NCBI GenBank assembly: GCA_000708835.1
Contig: DF237241.1
Span: 45,961 to 109,960, forward strand
Origin: Klebsormidium nitens
Lineage: Eukaryota; Streptophyta; Klebsormidiophyceae; Klebsormidiales; Klebsormidiaceae
Direction: 5' to 3'
Length of the DNA stretch: 64,000 nt
The notes under the pieces were generated by a model that ran no database searches, had not been told where the DNA came from, and worked only from the letters and a program-made list of their open reading frames with translations. This document shows positions 10,966 to 23,565 of the stretch, piece after piece. The position numbers and the translations under genes were made by a program. The first letter of the stretch is position 1, and each line of letters opens with the position of its first letter.

Positions 10966-13900
10966 TTATGATCCACCTGGTGGAGCTTCTCCTGACACCG
11001 GCACATCGCCTTTCGGCTCTTGCTCGGGAACCCCGTTGGTTCCTGCTTCCTCGGGCGGATCTGTAGTGCTCGCTGGTTCCAGGGCCTCCTCAGCTGGAGC
11101 TGTATCCGTTGCTGTCAAGTTCTCAACCGACATCGCTGTTGCAAGTGGCGGATCCGCAGGATCAACGGGCGCAGCTGATAAAGGCTCGCTTGCCCCCTCA
11201 GCACTGGCCAAGCGAACAGGGTCTAAACCAGCCCCCTGAACCTGCAGCCAGAAATATCGAGCATGGATTAAATGCTGCCGGTAGAGCGTGGGTTGAATGC
11301 TAACGGTGTGTATACTATCCACAGGCCAATCTGAAGCAGTTAAGAGTGAACATTCAACACACCTCTCTCTTTGTCCGGACCACCACAATGAGCGCCGGTG
11401 ATTGCAATTCCTCAACAAGAACCTCGAAGTTCCCCGCTTTGCCCTACAACAAGCAAAAGACCAAGCCTTTCGCAGCCACCCCACCTGAGCAATGAGCGCC
11501 ACGATGTCCTGCGTAAGCAGCGCCACCCGCTCCGAGAGGCGCTGCACCTCCGCCTTGAGGTTGCTGTTCTCAACCGACAGGTTGTTCTTTACGCGGCCCA
11601 GGTCCTCCGACTCGGCCTGCTTGCGAAGCCGCGAGCGCCGCGCCGACTCCCGGTTGCTCTGCTTCCGCCGCTGCCGCTTCAGCTCGCGCTCGTCCAGGAA
11701 AGGGCCTGCCCCCAGGTCGCCATTCAGCGCGGAGGCGCTCCCCCTACGAACCCCAATCTGCAGAGTAGGGGTCAAGGGTTTGCACCACTTTTGGCAGGGG
11801 AATCAAGCAGCGTATTGGAGAAGCTCCAACGTACGAGCGGTGGGGACGCGTGAACGGTGCGATACGATGCGATGGAGCTGTGATTGGAACAAGATTGTCA
11901 CCATGCCGGGAATCACTGCCCCCTGTCCGCAATCAGGGGGTTCAATATCGGAGAAGGGTCCCGAAGCCAACTTTTTAGACCGAGGAATTCCCCAACTGCT
12001 GCTTCTACAATTGGGCGCTGAAACAGGTATGATTGAGCAGACTGGTACGCTCAGTTTGTCAAAACGGCTTGGTTCCAGAAAGGGGGTGATGGATGTTCCT
12101 TCTAAAGAACCAGGAATGATACTGCTTAAATCGATCTACAACAAAAGCCCTGTCTTCAGGATTCCGCAAAAAGGAGTGAGCCCAGCAGGCTTACTGCGAA
12201 GCCCGTCAGGTCACTGACATCCTTTTGAGCCACCTTATCGAAGCCCCAGAACGATAAAGAACTACGCTCTCAGACCTGCGCCACCTAGCCACTCTCCCTA
12301 AGATACGATCTTTGAGCCGCCACTCAAAATTTCAGCTGTCAAACATTGGCCTTGCCTTGTGGGTTTGGTTCCAAGGACCTACTTCTTTCTGTCATCCTCC
12401 CATCCTGGATTCTGAAAGCACCTTATGAGGACCCTCTGTTGACTCACCCCCCATTGTAACTCTCCTCCCGGACCATACGTATAAGTGGCGGGGCCACTGG
12501 GCCCCGAGTTCCCATCACCCCTCTGCACGATGCACAGAGCAGAATAAGGTGCGCCAGCATACAACTCGAGACAGTGATGCGGTGTCCTTGCACTCATTCT
12601 GACCACTCAATTGAGGGGGTTTCAACATTCAGTGTTAGCTGAGGGCAGCATCACTACACCAAGTGTGTTGCAAACGTGCTGTTGAAATGGCCTATGAGTC
12701 ATCGGATGCACACGTTGCCTTTGCACAGAGTGGCCCCCAAGAACCGCCCACAATCAGTATCGTTTTGCATCAAACGTTCAGCTTCTCAAAAGGCCCCACC
12801 GCAACTTACCCCGTCGTCCCCACTGCTACCCGAGTCACTGCCGCTCGACCTTCTTGTGTTTAGGTTACCAGAGCCACCCTCAGCACCGGTTGGCTGCACA
12901 CAGAATCCTCTGGCTCAGCTCAGAATTGGTGAGATCAAATCTGTTGCAGACATGGCTTGCCTGTACTTGAACTAAGATGTGACGCGGCTTTCAACAAAAT
13001 CGACAGGATGCTTAAACCCTGAATGCCTCTGAGAACAAGAATTTGCTTATCCACAATGAGAGCAATTGCCTGGCACCAGAAGAGAGCTCAAGCACAAACC
13101 CAAGATGCGGAATGCATGCACAAGCGCCCCGCATACCAAAAGTAGGTAAGAATCATAGCTTTCAATTAACTGAGTGGCAGTCTTGGAGTAAGCCTGCGAT
13201 CTTGAAAACGCTTGACGGAACCATGCTGATCTGAAAGTTCGGGCATCACCTTGGGGGGCGTGGCTGCGTAATAAGCAGGAGCTGCTCCGGGTGCCGGGGG
13301 GGGAGGATATCCAGGGTAATATGCTCCTGGTGCTCCATAAGGCACCATCATAGCCGGCTGGGGTCCCCACATGTAAGGGGGATGGTGCGGGCCATAATAG
13401 GCGCCGGGATATGGGACCGGGACTTTATATTGGGCTTGCTGCACGGGCGAGAGGAGCACAAAACCTCAATTGTACAAACAAGGTCTTTGGGAGTCGAGCA
13501 GTACATTAAATGGTTAATTTAAGGGACTGTGGCCACTTGCAGGTAGCTCTGCGATTGCAATAGATGCTGCACTCTGACGGATGCTGCACGGTAGATCTGA
13601 GCATTGACCTCGTCAAGTGTCTGGTAGCAGGCCTACCTGGATGGCTGGGTTTTGCTCAGCTGCCTGATCTGCAGACTCTCTTGCGGCAGGGACTGCGCAG
13701 GCAGAGGGATTAGCAATACTGAGCTGGCAGATCATAATTCTAAATCTGCGGCTTGAATGCATTCTGGTCACTGTTAATCTCTCTTTAAGTCCTCTTCAAT
13801 TTTTACCATTGGTAAACCAATGCAAAGATGAAGATAATCTGATCGTAGCTCTGATAAACTGCGCCTGATCTTGCTGTGGTTGGCTCCATCCCATCAAGAC

Positions 13901-14155
13901 GACAGGATCAGCACGCAAGCTAGATTGTTTTAGAGAACCATCAGAGGCTATCAACGATCTGAGGGATCACCTTGAGAATTTTGAGCATTTCAGCGAGGTA
14001 GCTTTTGTTTTAGAAAAGTGCCCCTTCGTACAATGCGTCAAGATCAGAGCCAAGAGCATCCACAAAAAGCTTTTGAGAAACTTAGAAAGCATACCTGCAC
14101 CCACTAGAGCAGGCTCGGTGCCAAACTGCGTGGATGCATTTCCTGTCTCAGCCAT
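10966..14155 (-). CDS. G-box binding factor-type bZIP transcription factor
   Basis: Eight exons, 14095-14155, 13637-13692, 13250-13438, 12810-12893, 12448-12522, 11902-11922, 11485-11757 and 10966-11241, close in phase to 344 residues. Exon 3 encodes the proline/tyrosine-rich MFMR domain ([19 protein letters not shown]). Exon 4 carries the Ser/Gly/Asp run [15 protein letters not shown] found before the basic region in plant GBFs. Exon 7 has the basic region [20 protein letters not shown] with the N-x7-R DNA-contact spacing and a zipper with Leu every seven residues ([19 protein letters not shown] onwards). The Ala/Pro/Glu-rich C terminus is not conserved. By family, a nuclear dimer binding ACGT cores (G-box CACGTG) in light and stress promoters. 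Exon 6 is a 21-base microexon (GAVIPGM); skipping it also keeps the frame, so its inclusion is inferred from its splice sites. Confidence 0.92.
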
Positions 14156-15274
14156 TTTGTGTCAAGCTGCTGGTGCTTCTGTGATATGCTGCTTTGATGC
14201 AGAAGTGTCTTGCATACAACAATCTCTTCGATGATAAGACAGCAAAACTATCACGGTTTATGCTCTAAACCTTTCAAGCCTGCATGGTTCTTGAAAAGTC
14301 ACGGTTGACCCATGAAGGGGGCACTGACTTTATTTTCAATCAACGGGTAATCTTTCTGGATCACTTCTTCAGCAACTACAGCTTTTTCTGCAATCACAAG
14401 CGTGCATTGAATAGAGACGCCTGCCCCGTACTTCGCCCCCGAGCTGCACAAGGGCACGATGAGTCCTTTTCCACAAACCGTATTCCTCCTTTTCTTACTC
14501 AACCTGCAACCCAGAACAGTGGCCCCCGAATCGACCTGCGTGGGATCCCCAACTACGGAACCGGTACGTGCTCTCCTTCACAACTCTCATGCAGCTAGAA
14601 CGTTCAACAAAATACTTTTCAAACAAAGAGGCACGCCATGGCCATGCAGCCCACTCCCCTTCGCAATGCTCCTTCTGCGCAGGTTTTCGAATTCCCCAGT
14701 GTCCACCTCGACTGCTGCGTGTCTCATCGGACGGTTTAAAGTCATTCTAAGCCTCACCGGCCGTCGGTGAGGCCAGCGCGACCCGGAAAAGAAGCTGACG
14801 TGGCGGATCCTCTGCCAGCTCACATGTTCAAACCTCCGTAACCCGCATTGTGCTGAAGCTGGTGCCGGTCGCACTGGCGGCCGCGAAACGGTTCGTGCGC
14901 GCGGTAATATTCGCATTTGCTTAGCATTTATTCAGGTAAATCTATAATTAGGCGGTATACAAATACCGGTAGTGTCAATCTCGATCCGATCTGATTTGAT
15001 GGCGATTTAGGAATTTGGGATGCTGAGAATTTGCACCGTATCTTCTGCTCTTTCAGTGTGGACTTGCTGTGACCTGTGACAGAAGGAAGGTAGGTGGGTA
15101 CAATACGGGCAGGCTGCAGGGAAGTTGGCGGGGCACTTGCATCTTTCCTTTTCTTTAGGAGACAGGTAAAACAGGGGTATAATAAACGTGAGCAATCGAC
15201 TGAGCACCAACAGCTACGGGGTGTCCTTGTTAGGTTAATCAGAAAGGGACGGACTACTGTCAGTTGCGGGAAAG
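14156..15274. promoter_or_regulatory. Divergent promoter region (bZIP / Q-Y-G-rich gene)
   Basis: 1.1 kb between two divergent start codons. No coding exon is convincing. Position suggests both promoters and possibly untranslated leader exons. Confidence 0.4.
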
Positions 15275-16899
15275 ATGGCGGACCTCAGGGCTCATCTCTT
15301 TTCAGAGGCAGAGCGGGCGTTGCAGACTCTCCTGGACAATCATGTGGTGTCTGCGCCTACGCATGCATCTGCTGTCAGCATCCTGAAGCACGAGCGGGAC
15401 GGAACGCCAGTCGCAGTGCCTCCAAGGTAGGCATAGCAGACAAGGTGCTGCTGTGCAGATCTGCCACAGTCCCTGTGATATGTAACCTATCCGCATGATG
15501 ATTGGAACTGATGGAGAACTCGATGCTTGAGATCATTGAGAGGCATTGCGGAGCGTCCTTCTTGATGTGCGTTGCAAAACAGCACTTGATGGACGACTTT
15601 TACGTCTCTAGTATAAACCCAGGCCTCGACTCGCTGTCCCTCCAAACAAGTCCCCGTGCTTTCTGCACCCTTGTCTTTCGTGTTACTGCCCCGGGTGTTC
15701 AAAGTGATGGTCAAAGTGTGTCCTAAAAGCAGTGAAATACTCATGATGTCAATCTGCAAATCCCTCAGCATCCTCCTTGTTTATTATCTTTTTGGCCATT
15801 GTGGCTGGTCATCAGCACAACCAGAACCCCTTTGCTCACCACCTTCTTCGGACGCATCATCGCAGCGGCGCTCCTCCGGAGCCTCTTGGCGGTGCAGACC
15901 CCGCCCTAAAAGCGTACCTCTTGAAGGAGGCGGAGAGGGAGCTGCAGAACCTGCACGACAACAGATTTTTGACCCCTGATAGCCACGCCCGCATCACCGC
16001 GCTCCTCCAGCAAACCAGGGACGAGAAGGGCATCCCGCAGGCTCCCCCCGTGGGGTACATCCCGCCGGTCTCTGCATATTCGCCAAGCACCCAGCCTCAA
16101 GTGTAAGCTTCTAATCCTGACCAGCTTCAACGACTCAGAGGCATTCCATTGCACTCTGATTTATTTCTGTGCCGCTGGCCACTAAAGCCACGTGTCCACT
16201 TGAGTCCTGCATCACGTGCTTTAGCCATTCTGGCTACAGAAGTCTTCAGTCCACTTGAGTCCTGCATCATGCACTCGAGTTAGTGCAAGATTCTCGGGGG
16301 GCTTTCATAGCCAAGTGCCCGTCCCCCGGTGGTAATGTGGCTGGTGTGACTCCTGCAGATTCCAAGGCTATGCATACCAGCCAGCTGCTTACGCCCCCGG
16401 CTACCCGCAACCTGGGTATGGCGGATACGCCCCTGCGTATGACCAGCAAGGCCAGTACGGGTATCCCCCGGGACAGTACGGCCAGCAGCCTCCTTCCGGC
16501 CAATATGGACCTCCCCCCGGACAGTATGGTCAGCAGCCGCAGTACGGACAGCCCTACGGACAGCCCTATCCTTACTCCCAGCAGTATCCCCAGCAATACT
16601 CACAGCAACAGCCGAATGTCAACAACCCAGGTATCGTAGGCACACCAAATGTGACCCCGCTACCACCCCCCGAGCCTTCCAAGCCGCAGGCACAGGCACC
16701 CCCCCCGGCACCTGCACCTGCGCCTGCGCACGCTGCTCCAGCGGGGCCAAAGCCCCCATCGCAGTGGGGCCAGTTTGCGGGCCGCATGGGGAACAACATT
16801 GCGAATGGTATGTCATCTGGCTTCGGGTGGACCATGGGCGGGAACGTTGCGAACGAGGTCTTCCACGACACAATGCACGCGATCCACAAGATCACATAA
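15275..16899 (+). CDS. Prion-like Q/Y/G/P-rich protein with duplicated N-terminal motif
   Basis: Exons 15275-15426, 15866-16102 and 16359-16899 close in phase to 309 residues. The N-terminal half holds two diverged copies of one helical motif: LFSEAERALQTLLDNHVV...ILK in exon 1 and LLKEAERELQNLHDNRFLT...LLQ in exon 2. Exon 3 is a low-complexity region of GQYG, YGQQP and PYGQPY repeats, then a proline/alanine run. A conserved-looking C terminus follows (WGQFAGRMGNNIANGMSSGF, then GWTMGGNVANEVFHDTMH). I cannot name the protein. The arrangement of a short helical module, prion-like domain and glycine-containing terminal helix resembles fungal Q-rich LSB/PIN3-type proteins in layout only. The exon-2 acceptor (CATCGCAG at 15858-15865) has a weak pyrimidine tract but is the one that keeps the frame. 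Confidence 0.75.
16194..16269 (+). repeat. Exact 21-base direct repeat, 55 bp apart, in an intron
   Basis: The same 21 bases (core CACTTGAGTCCTGCATCA) occur at 16194-16214 and 16249-16269 inside the last intron of the Q/Y/G-rich gene. A third, partial resemblance (GCACTCGAGTT) follows. Confidence 0.8.
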
Positions 16900-18977
16900 T
16901 CTATTCTTGAGTGCTCAGGTGGGGCTTGTGTCAGAATGGAGGAAACGGAGGATTGCAGGCCACCAATGTGCCCACCTGTTGCATGACCTGTACCATATGC
17001 TCGCGGGGAGTGTTGCTGGTGGCTCGCCCTAGTTTCCGGATGAGGACAATTGTCCTCACATCGTAAGACTGATTGATGACAACAGGACTAAGTCTGTACT
17101 TATTCAGAAGTGCACTTGCCAAGAGATTCACAACTGAACGTCATCGCCGCAACAAACTGAAATTCTTAGAACTTCTAAGGTCCAAAGTGCAGCGTTTAAG
17201 GAGCTTTTACTAAGCACTTAATCGCGTTTCGATCCGGTAGGAAACACATGGCTTCTGCATCAGCGAGCTCTGTACATGGTACGGTCAATTCCCCACTTAG
17301 CCAATAGTTGAGTTGTATCACGCAAGCCACTAGAATTGAAAGAAGGCATATGAGTCGCTCTGGCACCTTCCCAACATGGAGTTTCGACATTACCCCTCGA
17401 ACTTGCAGTGTTCTAGCTTGACTTTCCACATATCTCCTTCCTTAGAAATGTTGTCCGCGGGTGCCTGAATCCCTTGGATGACACCCAATGTAGACGACAT
17501 ATGACATGAGCCCAAGTCTCTTATTTGCATGTGATACAGCTTGCAGCATATTCAAGAATTCCTTAAAGCCGGTGTACATTGCAATCGTACATTGAACATG
17601 TTCAATTGTCGGACATGGTAATGATGTCGGATGGATAATCGTTTCTATATATAAGCGCAGACGGTGAAAGTCGATCATTCTTCGCCTATGGATGATATTG
17701 CACTGCATAGTAAAATTATATCGATCCATAACTTACAGCTGTAGAGTCGAGCATGTGTGACAAACTATCCTGGGCCCGGGCGGCCCGGGTAGCTGCCGCG
17801 GAGATCGTGCGGATCCAAGCCATCATGACATGGCGGCTATATAACTAGGGTGCATTCAGTACATAATAAAAGCTATAGAAGTTAACATCATTCCATCTGC
17901 CAGCTAGCTCATAAGGCGGCCACAGCCGGATATGCGAGCAGGTTGCATGATGTATATATTGCGGGACCCATTGTTAGGATCGACTTTCTTTTGCTGAATA
18001 AAAGTAAGTGTTTCAATCGAAGCTTAGTATGCAGTTCAGTTGGCTTGAAGCTCTCACAGACTCATTCATGGGTGGGCGTTATTTAAAGCGGACATAACAA
18101 CTCGATCTTCAGTATGTAAGTACATGCACCTCGTAAGGTTCCCATAACTCAGGCGTCCAACCCATGGCGCAACGCATGTGCTTCCAAATGTGTTTTTGAG
18201 ACACGAAGATCGCAACGACAAGCTTGAAAGGCAATTGCCTCGTCAATCTTGCCAGATAGTCTGCACATTGGCACAACTCGGACGTTTGTTGACCACAAAC
18301 TCATTGAGCCTCTTCAACCAGGTAGTTACTAGCTAAATTCAGAACTAGCTTATACTAAGTACACACCTGGGCAACTGCTTCTTTACACTCAGAAGTGGCT
18401 GTTGGCCAGATGGACTACATTCTACAATCAATCGACTACAGGAACCTATGAAACTAAGCTCACTAGAATATACATACGCAGCAATCACTCCAGTCGAACG
18501 GAATGTATTTGAGAACCGTCCCAGGTTGTAAAGTTCCTTTGACTAGGTACTAGAAGTGCCTTCGGCCTATTTAGCGAATGCTGTCTGTCTGGTCAGACGC
18601 GGCTGTCGTGTTTCTACTCTGCCAGCGGGCTGTGCTTGATGCACATGCAGTTGCCTTCGCCAATCTGCTCAGCAATGCACGGGACGACACTGCAGAAGCA
18701 CAGTGCAAAAATGGTAAATCAGCAACATTCTCTTTACCGAGTGTCTCTCAATCAAGACCGAGGGGAAGATTCTCCAGAAACACCAAAAGCTCATTGTCCG
18801 GACGGCTCGGAGTTGAAACACAGAAGTTCAACCAAAAACCCTTTCGCCACCTGCCGTCGGCCGCCTTGAAATCGAAAAGCACGGTCCTCAATTTCGTCTA
18901 GCACTCTTCTCTTGAATAAACAAATAAACGGATCACAAACGAGGCATCCTGAAGACTGGAAGATCCTGAAAGATCCC
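16900..18977. other. Convergent intergenic region, about 2 kb
   Basis: No supported gene. The plus-strand open frame at 18578-18901 has no family resemblance or splice partner and lies in the likely 3' untranslated region of the decarboxylase gene. A TATATATAAG stretch near 17645 is the only promoter-like element. Confidence 0.45.
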
Positions 18978-21900
18978 TCACATATTGCCATCTGGGAACG
19001 CGCGCGCCCGGCTCTCCACGAGCTCCTCGACGAACTCCTCGAGCGTGTCCACGGACACGTTGGGCATGACCACCGCGTGCGCAATGGGGCCCTGGCACGC
19101 CAGCTGCCACTTGCGCACAAAGGCCTCCTCGGGGGGGCGCTCAAACACGACCGTGCTGGGAACAACCGCGAACGGGGAAATGTCAGCAGACTCTAGTTCT
19201 GATATGGAATCTGGTTCGCATTTGGGTTCTGATGGGCTCTAAAGCTGTGCTCAAAATATCGATGGCGTCTGGCGGGAGAGCGTGGTGCCCAATATTTCAA
19301 GGCTTTCTTTGCGTCATAAGACGGACGTTGGTTACTAAGCAGTCCATCGCTGCAAGCTTTCGCTCCTCTCCAGGCAGCAGGCAGAAGCACACGGCCCACT
19401 GCAGAAGCCAATCCAAAAGCCGATTTTGACGCCTACTGCCGTGAATGATGCAAAGCAGAGGGAGAGAGCCTTACCTGCTCAGCTCGTTGAGCATGGCCCC
19501 GAACCGGTTCTCCTTCAACCTGCTCTGCAGCAGCAGCGCGTTCCGGAGGCACTTTTGGACCTGCACACGGGAAGACATCGAGACGTCGTCAGACTTTGCC
19601 AATTTGCATCTGCTAGTCAGACACGGAGACTGGCCGGCGAGCTGTCAACATGACCGAAAAAACTGACCCACCGCAAAATCACTCTTCTCGCGCCGTCCAC
19701 TCGCAACAATGTTTCAGCTCAACCTGCATAGACACTCCGCACTCGTGCAGCTCGTATGCACAGCAGACCCTTCTCATCCTCCAACAGTACTGGACTTGCG
19801 CCTCCCAGCAAGAACACAAGCGACGTCCACATCGTATCCGCCACAACCCTCGCAACACCGACGCCGCGCGGATCAGGCAGACACAAACATAATCCTTGTC
19901 CGCCAACCCTTGCAACTTCTCGAATGCCGGCCTGAGACGAGCATCCCCGACTCACGTCCTTTTGGAAGCCCCGGTAGCCCTTCCGGTTGAGCGTGTACCA
20001 GAGGTAGAGCGGCGCGTGCCCGTTGCGGCTGCCCATGATGGTGGCGTCCCGCGAGGCGAGGTACTCGACGTCGCGCCCGAGCGTCTCGATGTGGCGCAGC
20101 CGCGTGATCTGCACCCCGCACGGCATCGGGCACCCCACGAACTTGTGCCCCGACACGCTCACGCTGCCGATCGGCTTGCGGAACGTCACCTTGGGCGCCT
20201 GCAAGAGGATAATCATGGTTCCATATGGCAGCGCGCGCATGCACGTGACGTCCCTCTCTTATCATGGTTATATGGTTTACGCTTTTTGAGTATCCTTGAC
20301 GGAAAGCTCCGGCCTACGACAGCTGCAACAGCTGCATATTATAATCGTTACAGGGACCCAGGTCAGATCTACACGAGACAAGCTGTGGTCAAAACTAGGT
20401 CAACCTTTCCTTCTTCTAAAAGGCCGAACTCAGAACCTCCGGCTTACAAGAATGCACACAGAAAGGGGAACCAGAAATTGCTGGCCCTCGTCGACAGTTT
20501 TTCAGTGCACCTCCAGGAGCACCTTGGTTTTGCAGGACAAACCTCTGCAGACCTGCATTCAAAACGCTTCGCTATAAAAGTCTTCCTAAACTCAGTTACC
20601 GACAAAACCAGGCGCCGAACTTTCAAAAGGTTCGGACCGACAAAGGAGCCGATAGTCCGCCCTGAAAGGAGGAACCAGCAAAATTCTGCTTACCTTTTTG
20701 ACAAAGGGCATCATGAGGCCGAACAGCGCCCCATCAACGTGGATGTAAAACCGGTCTTCCGTGTATCCGACTTCTTTGAGGGTCTCAATGACGTGGTCCA
20801 AGTCGTCCACTGCACCCTTGACAGTCGTTCCTGCAATAACAGAATACGACAAAGGGGACTGCTTCAGCGGGGGCGTTATACTAGACAGAGGGAAGCAATC
20901 GCATGCATTAAACTGACAAACATTCCCTGAACCATGTCGTTGAGAGCAAACCCCAGGAACTGCACGACTGAACCCCAGAAACGCGTGTCTCCAAACAAAG
21001 GCTGGTTCGAACAGAAGTGAGGTTGCTCAACCTGTCATATGTACTCAAGACAAGTGTGCCTGGAATGGGCATTAACCAACAAAGAGGATCGAGTGCAACA
21101 TTCTGCAGGCTGATGGGCCGCGTTCCTATTCTTAAGATGTTGCTGTGTCGGTCCAGAAAGGACGGAGAGCACGCACCAATGTTGACGTTGATGATGGCGG
21201 GCTTGTCCTTGTTTGCCTCTAGCTTCGTCTTGAGGTCCGCGCAGTCGATCTCGCCCGTGATCAGCGTGGCCACCTTCACCCGCTCCATGCGATACATGCG
21301 CGCCGCCTTGAAGACCGAGTAGTGCGACTCGTGGGACGCGTACAAGATGCCATTAGGAAGCACCTCCCGCCTGCATTCGAAAATACAAAAGAGCTGAGGG
21401 TTCACTCTCTGGACTTATTTACAGTGTATGTTTGTCCTGACTCTGTCTTGGTTCTCTACAAAGACTTCATCTATGTAGAGACAGGGATGATAGATCACCG
21501 GCAGCCTATGCTCAGGGCCAAACACAAAGTGACTTCTGCTTACCGGGAATCTCAATCGCTAACAAGATTCCCCAAGCGCCAGGTTTTCCCATCCTCACTA
21601 GTACCCCCCTGGAATCAAGTGTGGCGCCCTTCGAGCCTTTGAAATATGAAAGCCTGCCTGCATGACACTCCATGAAGAGCCCCTCATGCGGCCAAATCGA
21701 AACACCTCCTACTCAACAAGGCAGAAGGGCCGCTCACCCAAGTAGGATGCCGTGCAGGTTGCCCTCCGTGCCGCAGTTGGTAATGTAGCCCCAGTAATCA
21801 TCCTTTTCTATTTCCCAAAGCCGGGCAAACCAGTCCAAGACGCCAACCTGAGAAGCACATTGAGAGGGCGCATGTCAGGGGCAAGCAAGAGAACTAGGAG

Positions 21901-22849
21901 GAAGTTAGCTTCAGAACACATACATTAGGGAACAACTTGCGCAGCATCATTTTACCCCATGCGCAGATGGATCTCTAAGGGGCACATCAGAAAACTAGTG
22001 TGAATGATGGCGTATTGACAGCGCACGCGGAAGGACTCAAGCGCACCTCAAATTGGCGGGAGTGCACGCCATAGTTGCTCTCAATAAACGGGTCCCCGAG
22101 ATTGTTGATGGAGTACCCCTGCAACTGGGAGAGCGCCCCATAATCAAACTCCAAATTGTACGGGTACCCTGCACAAGATCAAAGGGAGGTCACAGGATGC
22201 ACCACCCCCGGTTGTGAAGGTAGTCAGGCATTGGACCAACTTGCAGCGGCCCGAGAGAGAAAAGAAACTCCTCATTACCAAGCTTGGAATGCATGCAACA
22301 CCAAAACCACACAACACATCGTGGTAAATGGCAGAGTTGCGAGCCCCTTGTGCCCGTCCTACAAAACCTGGACGAGCTTGCGGTGAAAGGAACAAATTCC
22401 ACCTGCGCACTTTTTAGCAATCAAAGCAACATCATTCATGAAGAAACCGGAGGCAGTACGACGAACGCCCTGGAACCCTAAACTATCGTTGTCGGTTCCC
22501 TGACTCGCTCACCTAGGTGGTGCCGTGTTCGCTCCTCCAGGTGCATCCTAAACTTTGCTAGCACCCCAGCCATGTACGCCTCCTTATCCGACGCCCCTTC
22601 CGCATCCGCCACTGGCTCCGTCACAGGGAGAGACGCCGCTTGCACCCTCCGCCTGGTGTCATAGTTTACCGGCTCCTTATGGTGACCGTTCTGAGAAGCT
22701 GCCGGGGCCGGGGAGTGCTCCGGCTCAGGCGCCAAAGCCAGGGGCACAATCTCCCTCAGCCTGTCGAGCTCGATCTCTCTGGGGAGAGGCGACGCCGGCC
22801 CGTGCTTGAGTTCCCATGGGGCGTGGAACCCGTTTGCGGTGGCCGTCAT
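18978..22849 (-). CDS. SDC: PLP-dependent serine decarboxylase (group II)
   Basis: Eight exons, 22513-22849, 22047-22168, 21738-21847, 21177-21370, 20694-20830, 19956-20198, 19475-19560 and 18978-19155, close in phase to 468 residues, close to plant serine decarboxylases. The enzyme makes ethanolamine from serine with pyridoxal phosphate in the cytosol, feeding choline and phospholipid synthesis. Visible signatures: [41 protein letters not shown] (cofactor contact), [35 protein letters not shown] (Asp pairing with the PLP ring) and [13 protein letters not shown] with the Schiff-base lysine. The Ala/Pro-rich first ~85 residues are variable. Close relatives were once annotated as histidine decarboxylase. 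Serine specificity follows from the plant family and is not proven by sequence alone. Its 5' end diverges from YL1, 716 bases away. Confidence 0.95.
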
Positions 22850-23565
22850 GCTTGGGTGTGAGGCGCTTGCCAGACAAACTTCAGGGGGGAAGCGAAGCAG
22901 AAACGGACACACCCAAGAAAACCGTCCACTTCTCTCGATCCGTCCAAGAACTTCAACTCCAGAAGGAGTGCTGTGCTGCGTGCAGTTTCCGGGTGGACAG
23001 GGAGCGGCTCATGTGAACAGTCGGAGTGAAGGTCTGCATGTGCCGACTGTTCTGGCGCCAGCCAATCTTTCCCAGACCGCACCGGCAACCCTAACCATCG
23101 GCTGACGTCAGCAAGTAGAGCAACCTTCGGAGGACTGCAACGCTCAAGGCGTTTTAGCAGGAGCGTTATCAAGCAAGGCTTCTGTTTATGACATATGTGA
23201 TCAACGCCGGATCCTCATAAATCTCAACTCTGCCTATCTTCCAGTCCGATGACAACCTGTTTGGAATTGCTCGTTGAATGCAAAGCCTCAGGAAATAAAA
23301 TGGAGGGGGCTTGCATGCTCCTTTCCTCTGCAAGGCACGCCCTTTGGTTCCAGAAAAGTCTGGAACAAATGCTGCGTCGGGCATGCTGATAGGGGGCCCG
23401 TGTTCGTGGCTCAACAAATCGTGGCACCGGTGGTCTTAGATGGTGGTGCTCAAAAGCAAGCGGCATTGAGCTGGAAACACTACCTACATTTTGAAAAGAC
23501 TAACCCTCGTTAAAGACTCCAGCGGCAATTTGGAGATTTGGAACTTGCTAGGTAGCACTGCAAGC
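22850..23565. promoter_or_regulatory. Divergent promoter region (SDC / YL1)
   Basis: 716 bases between two divergent start codons. No gene is seen inside, and no TATA-like element is obvious close to either start. Confidence 0.45.

Noticed and set aside
19896-20930. Longest open frame in the window (344 codons, plus strand)
   Set aside because: It is a shadow of serine decarboxylase exons 5 and 6 on the minus strand, plus intron; the opposite strand has clear conserved motifs.
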